Source: Caproiciproducens sp. NJN-50 (GTDB taxonomy: Bacteria; Bacillota; Clostridia; Oscillospirales; Acutalibacteraceae). Taken from it: a stretch of DNA of 64,000 nt. Below the pieces are notes generated by a model. The model did not search any database and was not told the origin of the DNA. It saw nothing but the letters and a program-made list of their open reading frames with translations. The position numbers and the translations under genes are program-made. Location: assembly GCF_004103755.1 (NCBI RefSeq), contig NZ_CP035283.1, positions 1,612,001 through 1,676,000 on the forward strand, read 5' to 3'. This document shows positions 59,551 to 64,000 of this stretch, piece after piece (position 1 is the stretch's first letter; the number at the start of each line of letters is the position of its first letter).

Positions 59551-60456
59551 TTGAAAATCCTGCGGAATCGGTCGGTCGCTGCCGAATTGGGAATTGTTTT
59601 GGTCACCATGATCTGGGGAAGCAGTTTTGTCGTTGTGAAAAATGCAACGGACACCATTGGGCCTGCGGCGATTATTGTTTTTCGGTTCGGCACTGCGGCT
59701 GTTTTTCTCTGCCTTTTCTTTTTTCGGCGTTTAAAAGAGATCCGGATATCACACGTCAAATGGGGATTGCTGATCGGTCTTCAGAACTTCGTCGCATACG
59801 AATTTCAGACGATTGGCGTAAAATACACAACCGCGGGAAAAAATGCATTTCTTACCGCGGTTTATTGTGTCATTGTACCGTTTTTATACTGGGCTGTCAA
59901 GAAACAGAAACCGCGCCTTTTCCATCTTATTTCCGCCTTTTTATGCATGGCGGGAGTCGGCCTTCTTTCCGTCCAAAGCGGCTTCTCCATCAATCTGGGA
60001 GACCTGCTTTCTCTCGTCTGCGGACTGTTTTTCGCCATGCAGATTGTAACCATCAGTATTCTAACCGAAAAAAGCGACCCTATACTGCTTTGCATCACAC
60101 AGGCGGTCGCGACCACAATTTTAGCACTGCCGTTCGCGCTTTTCACAGAGAATTTTCCAACCGCTCTGCCGACGCAGTCGGTCTTTTCCCTTCTTTATCT
60201 CGGAGTAGTCGGGACCATGCTGACGACGGTGCTTCAGACGATCTGTCAAAAATACACACCGCCGTCCAAAGCTTCCTTGATCATGTCCCTGGAATCGGTG
60301 TTCGGCACCATCTGCGGGATTATTTTTCTGCATGAATCTCTGACCCTGCGTTCTTTCGGCGGTTTTCTGATGATTTTTCTTGCCATCCTGCTTTCAGAAC
60401 GCGGAGATCTGCTGTTCGCCGCAAGAGGGAAACTGAAAACAGGCCAGAGCAGCTGA
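59551..60456 (+). CDS. EamA/DMT-superfamily transporter
   Basis: Inner-membrane protein of 301 residues with about ten helices arranged as two EamA repeats (first repeat opening TMIWGSSFVVVKNATD; second near SLLYLGVVGTMLTT and ending IFLHESLTLRSFGGFLMI). Family members export amino acids, nucleobases or other metabolites; the substrate is not predictable. TTG start with GAGGTG 5 nt upstream. It is a single-gene unit with its own promoter and a terminator shared with metY. Confidence 0.9.
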   Translation: MKILRNRSVAAELGIVLVTMIWGSSFVVVKNATDTIGPAAIIVFRFGTAAVFLCLFFFRRLKEIRISHVKWGLLIGLQNFVAYEFQTIGVKYTTAGKNAFLTAVYCVIVPFLYWAVKKQKPRLFHLISAFLCMAGVGLLSVQSGFSINLGDLLSLVCGLFFAMQIVTISILTEKSDPILLCITQAVATTILALPFALFTENFPTALPTQSVFSLLYLGVVGTMLTTVLQTICQKYTPPSKASLIMSLESVFGTICGIIFLHESLTLRSFGGFLMIFLAILLSERGDLLFAARGKLKTGQSS

Positions 60457-60460
60457 TAAA

Positions 60461-60495
60461 ATTGCCTCCCGGTTGGCTGCCGGGGGGCAATTTTT
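60461..60495. terminator. Bidirectional terminator between EamA gene and metY
   Basis: ATTGCCTCCCGG pairs with CCGGGGGGCAAT (one wobble) with T runs on both flanks, so it works for both convergent genes. Confidence 0.88.
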
Positions 60496-60513
60496 ATCAA
60501 TCGTCTGCGCGGG

Positions 60514-61785
60514 TCACATTTTTTCCAGTGAGCCGCGGATATCGTCGAGGATATCTTCTATATTTTCGATGCCGACGGACATGCGGATCATACTCGGGCT
60601 GATCCCGGCGGCTTTCAGCTGCTCGTCATTCAGCTGACGGTGAGTTGTGCTTGCGGGATGCAGCACGCAGGTGCGCAGATCCGCAACGTGAATGACGATG
60701 GAAGCAAGTTTCAGATTTTCCATAAACTTCGCCGCCGCCTCCCTGCCGCCTTTCACCCCGAAGGAGATGACACCGCAGGTTCCGTGGGGCATATATTTCA
60801 TCGCAAGAGCGTGGTATTTGCTGCTTTCCAGTTCGGGGTAATTGACCCATTCTATTTGATTGCTGCTCTCCAGAAATTTCGCGACCGCCAAAGCATTGGA
60901 ACAATGACGCTCCATTCGCAGCGCGAGCGTTTCGAGCCCCACATTCAGCAGGAATGCATTCATGGGAGCGGACTGCGCCCCAAGGTCGCGCATCAGGTGG
61001 ACGCGCGCTTTCACAATGTAAGCGCTTTTCCCAAAATCCTTCGTATAGACCGTGCCGTGGTAGGATTCGTCAGGCTCGGTCAGCATCGGGAATTTCCCGT
61101 TTTCCCAATTGAAGTTTCCGCTGTCGACAATCACGCCGCCGACCTGCAACGCATGGCCGTCCATATACTTCGTGGTGGAATGCACGACAATATCAGCCCC
61201 GAACTGAAACGGGTGGCAGTTGACGGGAGTCGGGAACGTGTTGTCCACAATGAGCGGAACGCCGTGCGCGTGAGCAACTTTTGCGAAAAGCTCCAGATCC
61301 GTTACGACAAGAGAGGGATTGGACAGCGTCTCTGCGAACACACAGCGCGTATTTTCCCGGAACGCCGCATTCAGTTCTTCTTCCGTACATTCCGCGGAGA
61401 CGAAAGTGCATTCGATTCCCATTTCACGCATCGTCTTATTGAAGAGATTGAAGGTCCCGCCGTAAATCGCGCTGCATGCAACAAAATGGTCGCCCGCATG
61501 ACAGACGTTCAGAACGGAGATCAGGGAGGCGGCCTGGCCCGCAGAGGTCATCAGCGCACCGACGCCGCCTTCCAGCACGGCGATTTTCTTTTCCACGGCA
61601 TCAACGGTAGGATTGCTGATTCTGGTATAAAAAAAGCCGTCCTCTTTCAGGTCGAAAATCGCACCGAGAGTTTCCGCGCTGTCATACTTGAAAGTCGTGC
61701 TTTGAACGATCGGGAGGACTCTCGATTCTCCGTTCTTCGGTTCGTATCCCGCATGGATGCAGTCGGTGTCAATATGATGTCCCAT
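60514..61785 (-). CDS. metY: O-acetylhomoserine sulfhydrylase
   Basis: PLP-dependent Cys/Met-metabolism enzyme of 423 residues that makes homocysteine from O-acetylhomoserine and sulfide. The N-terminal DTDCIHAGYEPKNGESRVLP and the length (about 425) distinguish it from shorter MetB/MetC relatives. The PLP lysine is in VVHSTTKYMDGH, with QSTTFKYDSAE and GGVGALMTSAGQAA. The ATG at 61785 has AAAGGAG upstream. Together with luxS it handles homocysteine in this genome. Confidence 0.93.
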   Translation of the reverse strand: MGHHIDTDCIHAGYEPKNGESRVLPIVQSTTFKYDSAETLGAIFDLKEDGFFYTRISNPTVDAVEKKIAVLEGGVGALMTSAGQAASLISVLNVCHAGDHFVACSAIYGGTFNLFNKTMREMGIECTFVSAECTEEELNAAFRENTRCVFAETLSNPSLVVTDLELFAKVAHAHGVPLIVDNTFPTPVNCHPFQFGADIVVHSTTKYMDGHALQVGGVIVDSGNFNWENGKFPMLTEPDESYHGTVYTKDFGKSAYIVKARVHLMRDLGAQSAPMNAFLLNVGLETLALRMERHCSNALAVAKFLESSNQIEWVNYPELESSKYHALAMKYMPHGTCGVISFGVKGGREAAAKFMENLKLASIVIHVADLRTCVLHPASTTHRQLNDEQLKAAGISPSMIRMSVGIENIEDILDDIRGSLEKM

Positions 61786-61831
61786 TCTTTCCAAACTCCT
61801 TTGTTTCGATTCATTTAAATGGTTGGTTTTA

Positions 61832-62347
61832 TCAGTGGAATGCCGACTTTAAAAAATCGATCAAACGATCCGCCATCGTCACTACGGCCCAAACGAGGAT
61901 TAAAAAAGCAGCAGCGGACACAATGCGCACAAAGGTGCGCTTCCAACGGCTCATGGCCGTTAAATCAGGTTCCTCTTCCGCCTGATTTTCAAAAGCGACC
62001 TTCTGTGCGGATCCACTCTCGTCCAATGCTCCGATTCCCTTAAGAATTTCCTCACAGCGTTCCACTTCTCCGTATGGCACAAAAATGTGATAAAGCGAGT
62101 TCGGCATCTTCCCATACAAAATGGAAGGCGGCGCACCGGGCCCACACATCCGCTCTTCATGCGGAATGCCGCCCTCATCAAACGCAGCGCGGATCATGCC
62201 GCATTTCGTTTCATCCGCCGTATAGAGCAAAACAGGGTCGTTTGCCTCAACCTCGCGGAGCTTTCTGTTTCCGCAAGACGGACATGCAGCCCCTGTTTTG
62301 ACAAGGATCTGGCATCTTGGGCAGTAGCGCATCGGTTTCACTTCCAT
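61832..62347 (-). CDS. Hypothetical zinc-ribbon / DUF2007-like membrane-anchored protein
   Basis: Protein of 171 residues. An N-terminal zinc ribbon (CPRC, then CPSC) is followed by a segment DPVLLYTADETKCGMIRAAF, with a downstream FVPYGEVERCEEIL, that resembles DUF2007 (putative signal-transducing) domains. A C-terminal helix (about 142-162) would anchor it with the zinc ribbon in the cytoplasm. No known function. It stands between metY and the dipicolinate synthase genes on the same strand, 47 nt from each. Confidence 0.65.
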   Translation of the reverse strand: MEVKPMRYCPRCQILVKTGAACPSCGNRKLREVEANDPVLLYTADETKCGMIRAAFDEGGIPHEERMCGPGAPPSILYGKMPNSLYHIFVPYGEVERCEEILKGIGALDESGSAQKVAFENQAEEEPDLTAMSRWKRTFVRIVSAAAFLILVWAVVTMADRLIDFLKSAFH

Positions 62348-62394
62348 TTCTTTTCCATCATAACAATTTTTAAATTAAATTTCAAGCGGTGATT

Positions 62395-62976
62395 CTACTT
62401 TCCCCTTTCCCAAACCGGCTGAAGCTGTTCTCCTTTCAGTGCCGCCAGGGCGGCGGGCAGAATCAAACTGAAATCCGCGACCACAGAATTTGGCTTTTCT
62501 TCCGGATTATCCTGCTGCATGGGCACGAAATAAATATGTTTCGCATTCATCAGTCTTCCGAGGTTCTGCGCGGAAACCGCCAGCGCGTCATTGGTGGCGG
62601 GGGCCAGAACAATCGGAATGCCGATTCTCAGGCACGACTTTACAGCCATCGTAACCGAAGTGTCCGTGATGCCGTTCGCCAGTTTCGCGAGGGTATTGCC
62701 GGTGCACGGCGCGACGATCATCAGGTCCGCGAGCTTTTTCGGGCCGATCGGTTCTGAACCCACAATGCTGGTAATAACGTCTCTGCCGCAGATATCGCTG
62801 ACCTGCCAGACGAAATCCTTCGCCCTCCCGAAACGCGTGTCGGTGGAAGATGCGTTTTCCGACATGATCGGCAGAAGCCGATACCCTTTGGCAGCAATTT
62901 TTCTCATCTCGTCCAGCACGGTATCAAATGTGCAATAGGATCCACACATGGCGAATCCGAATGTGAGCTCGTTCAC
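62395..62976 (-). CDS. dpaB: Dipicolinate synthase subunit B (flavoprotein)
   Basis: Flavoprotein-fold subunit of 193 residues of the spore dipicolinic acid synthase (SpoVFB). The N-terminal GFAMCGSYCTF, MIVAPCTGNTLAKLANGITD and LAPATNDAL are typical. It oxidises the DapA product to dipicolinate in the mother cell. GTG start with AAGGAG about 10 nt upstream, 7 nt after dpaA. Confidence 0.93.
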   Translation of the reverse strand: MNELTFGFAMCGSYCTFDTVLDEMRKIAAKGYRLLPIMSENASSTDTRFGRAKDFVWQVSDICGRDVITSIVGSEPIGPKKLADLMIVAPCTGNTLAKLANGITDTSVTMAVKSCLRIGIPIVLAPATNDALAVSAQNLGRLMNAKHIYFVPMQQDNPEEKPNSVVADFSLILPAALAALKGEQLQPVWERGK

Positions 62977-62983
62977 AGCGCCG

Positions 62984-63841
62984 TCACTCCTTCAAAATGT
63001 GATAGATGGTTTCTTTGATGATTTCTCCCGCCGCCTTCGGCGCCACCTTACCGGGAAGATTCAGTGCCTGAACGACCGGGATTCCCAGTTCCTCCGCCGC
63101 CTGCCGGTCAACGCCTCCGGGCAGGGAGGCAAGGTCTATGATCAGAGGGCGGTTCTGCATCTTTGCCAGCACGGGACGGCTGAAAACCGGTGCGGGCACC
63201 GTGTTGAAGATCATGTCGCACTCTATTTCCCCGGCTTTTTCCGTCAGCACGGCGGAATATCCGTAGGACCGGATCCAGGCAAGATCCTGCGCCTTTCTCG
63301 CGCTGACGGTCACATTGGCGCCGATTCCTCTCAGCATCCAGGCAAGCACCTTTCCGATCCGTCCGAAGCCCGCCACAAGGCACCGGCTGCCGTTCAGCGT
63401 GCCGGCATATTCCCCGATCGCGATCCGGATCGCTCCTTCCGCCGTCGGGACCGCGTTCCTTACGGCAAATTCCTCCCACAGGCTGAAATCGTGGGTACGA
63501 ATCGCTTCCCACAGCCTGCTCGTCTGAAAAAGCTGTTCCATTTTTCCCCCGAACACCCGTTTTTCAAGCAGCAGCTTTGCAAACCCGTCGTCCAGAACAA
63601 CCTGTTCCCCGCTGTAGTCCATTTTCAAGTGGACCCCGTCCTTTGTAACCGGCAGAGGAAGAACGACGTTTTCATAGCTATTTATGGTTTCTTCCAAATC
63701 AGCCTTTTTGATCTTTCCGGTAAAATCGACGTCGTCAAATCCAAAAACAGCGACCGGATATCCATCCGAAGCGATGGACTCCGCCATCGCGATCTGCCGT
63801 CCGTCACCGCCCAGAATCCCAAAACTCCAGCCGACCGCCAT
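62984..63841 (-). CDS. dpaA: Dipicolinate synthase subunit A
   Basis: NAD(P)-binding subunit of 285 residues (SpoVFA). An N-terminal domain begins GILGGDGRQIAMAESI, and the Rossmann motif CLVAGFGRIGKVLAWMLRGIG follows near residue 155. DpaA and DpaB together make dipicolinic acid for the spore core. GGAGG precedes the ATG. I see no convincing sporulation-sigma promoter in the 159 bp to the window edge. Confidence 0.95.
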   Translation of the reverse strand: MAVGWSFGILGGDGRQIAMAESIASDGYPVAVFGFDDVDFTGKIKKADLEETINSYENVVLPLPVTKDGVHLKMDYSGEQVVLDDGFAKLLLEKRVFGGKMEQLFQTSRLWEAIRTHDFSLWEEFAVRNAVPTAEGAIRIAIGEYAGTLNGSRCLVAGFGRIGKVLAWMLRGIGANVTVSARKAQDLAWIRSYGYSAVLTEKAGEIECDMIFNTVPAPVFSRPVLAKMQNRPLIIDLASLPGGVDRQAAEELGIPVVQALNLPGKVAPKAAGEIIKETIYHILKE

Positions 63842-63882
63842 ATGAAAACCTCCGTTATTGTTTTTCCCTCATAATATGGAGA

Positions 63883-63914
63883 GCTTCTCCGCTGTGTGAT
63901 TTCAGCGGAGAAGC
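63883..63914. other. Perfect 12-bp stem hairpin upstream of dpaA
   Basis: GCTTCTCCGCTG pairs perfectly with CAGCGGAGAAGC around an 8-nt loop. No T run follows on either strand, so it may terminate or process a transcript from beyond the window or lie in the dpaA leader. The remaining bases to 64000 are A/T-rich with nothing I can assign. Confidence 0.5.
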
Positions 63915-64000
63915 ATAAAAATATATTTTCTGTTGCATATCTTCCAAAAGATGATTATTATAAATATGTTTGGCAATATATTTATTGAGGCAATCTCTTC

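Noticed and set aside
60640..61818. Long open frame (392 codons) antisense to metY
   Set aside because: It mirrors the metY codon periodicity almost end to end, has no SD and no recognisable domain. It is a by-product of biased codon use.
1..64000. tRNA, rRNA, CRISPR array or insertion sequence
   Set aside because: I saw no cloverleaf with a CCA-adjacent pattern, no rRNA signatures, no regularly spaced repeats and no transposase motif; reading by eye could still miss a short tRNA.

Overview
This 64 kb window looks like a contiguous core-genome segment of a spore-forming, Gram-positive member of Clostridia, most likely Oscillospirales (an Oscillospiraceae / Caproiciproducens-like lineage). 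The case rests on sporulation genes (spoIIM, cwlD-type amidase, dipicolinate synthase dpaA/dpaB), the SCIFF peptide with its radical-SAM maturase in the clostridial queA-tgt-yajC neighbourhood, low-GC-Firmicute RNA switches (a lysine riboswitch and a tyrosine T-box), strong SD sequences, frequent TTG starts and intrinsic terminators. The taxon is inferred from gene content only. I found no rRNA, tRNA, CRISPR array, transposase or prophage.

Layout. 1-9.2 kb (+): end of a YitT-like membrane protein, an RluA-type pseudouridine synthase, a three-gene polar amino-acid ABC importer behind two ARG-box-like sites, a zinc phospholipase-C-like protein with luxS, an M23/LysM/G5 endopeptidase behind a pair of matched palindromes, and murA. 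9.2-12.8 kb (+): walJ-like metallo-hydrolase, rlmH, cwlD-like amidase, radA. 12.7-17.1 kb: a small DUF1540 protein (-), a membrane-fusion protein and MacB/FtsX permease without a visible ATPase, a DUF6873-like protein, and a catalytically complete tyrosine recombinase preceded by a perfect 28-bp palindrome. 17.2-20.5 kb (-): proC, spoIIM, a xerD-like recombinase whose hairpin lysine appears replaced, and a YesL-like protein. 20.6-25.4 kb (-): queA, tgt, yajC, a small membrane protein, the 48-residue SCIFF precursor and its maturase.

25.4-30.3 kb (+): lysine riboswitch, asd, dapA, dapB, a free-standing aspartokinase-type ACT protein, then a separately promoted 2-hydroxyacid dehydrogenase. 30.3-47.3 kb (-): glnA, an ANTAR protein, dapF, dapL, carA, carB, purC, purF, purB, then purA, glmS, guaA. 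This block makes glutamine and then encodes four enzymes that consume it (CarA, PurF, GlmS, GuaA). The DapL route supplies meso-DAP for lysine and peptidoglycan. 47.5-59.4 kb (-): tyrS with its T-box, and a long tightly packed run of M16 protease pair, lgt, folD, dxs, tlyA, nadK, argR, recN. 59.5-64 kb: an EamA transporter (+), metY, a zinc-ribbon membrane protein and the dipicolinate synthase operon (-).

Most of the window is ordinary metabolism. The parts most worth a second look are unexplained DNA symmetry elements (5.84-5.89 kb and 15.96-16.04 kb), the apparently lysine-less XerD, the two ARG-box-like sites at the importer, the SCIFF cluster, and the transporter pair lacking an ATPase.
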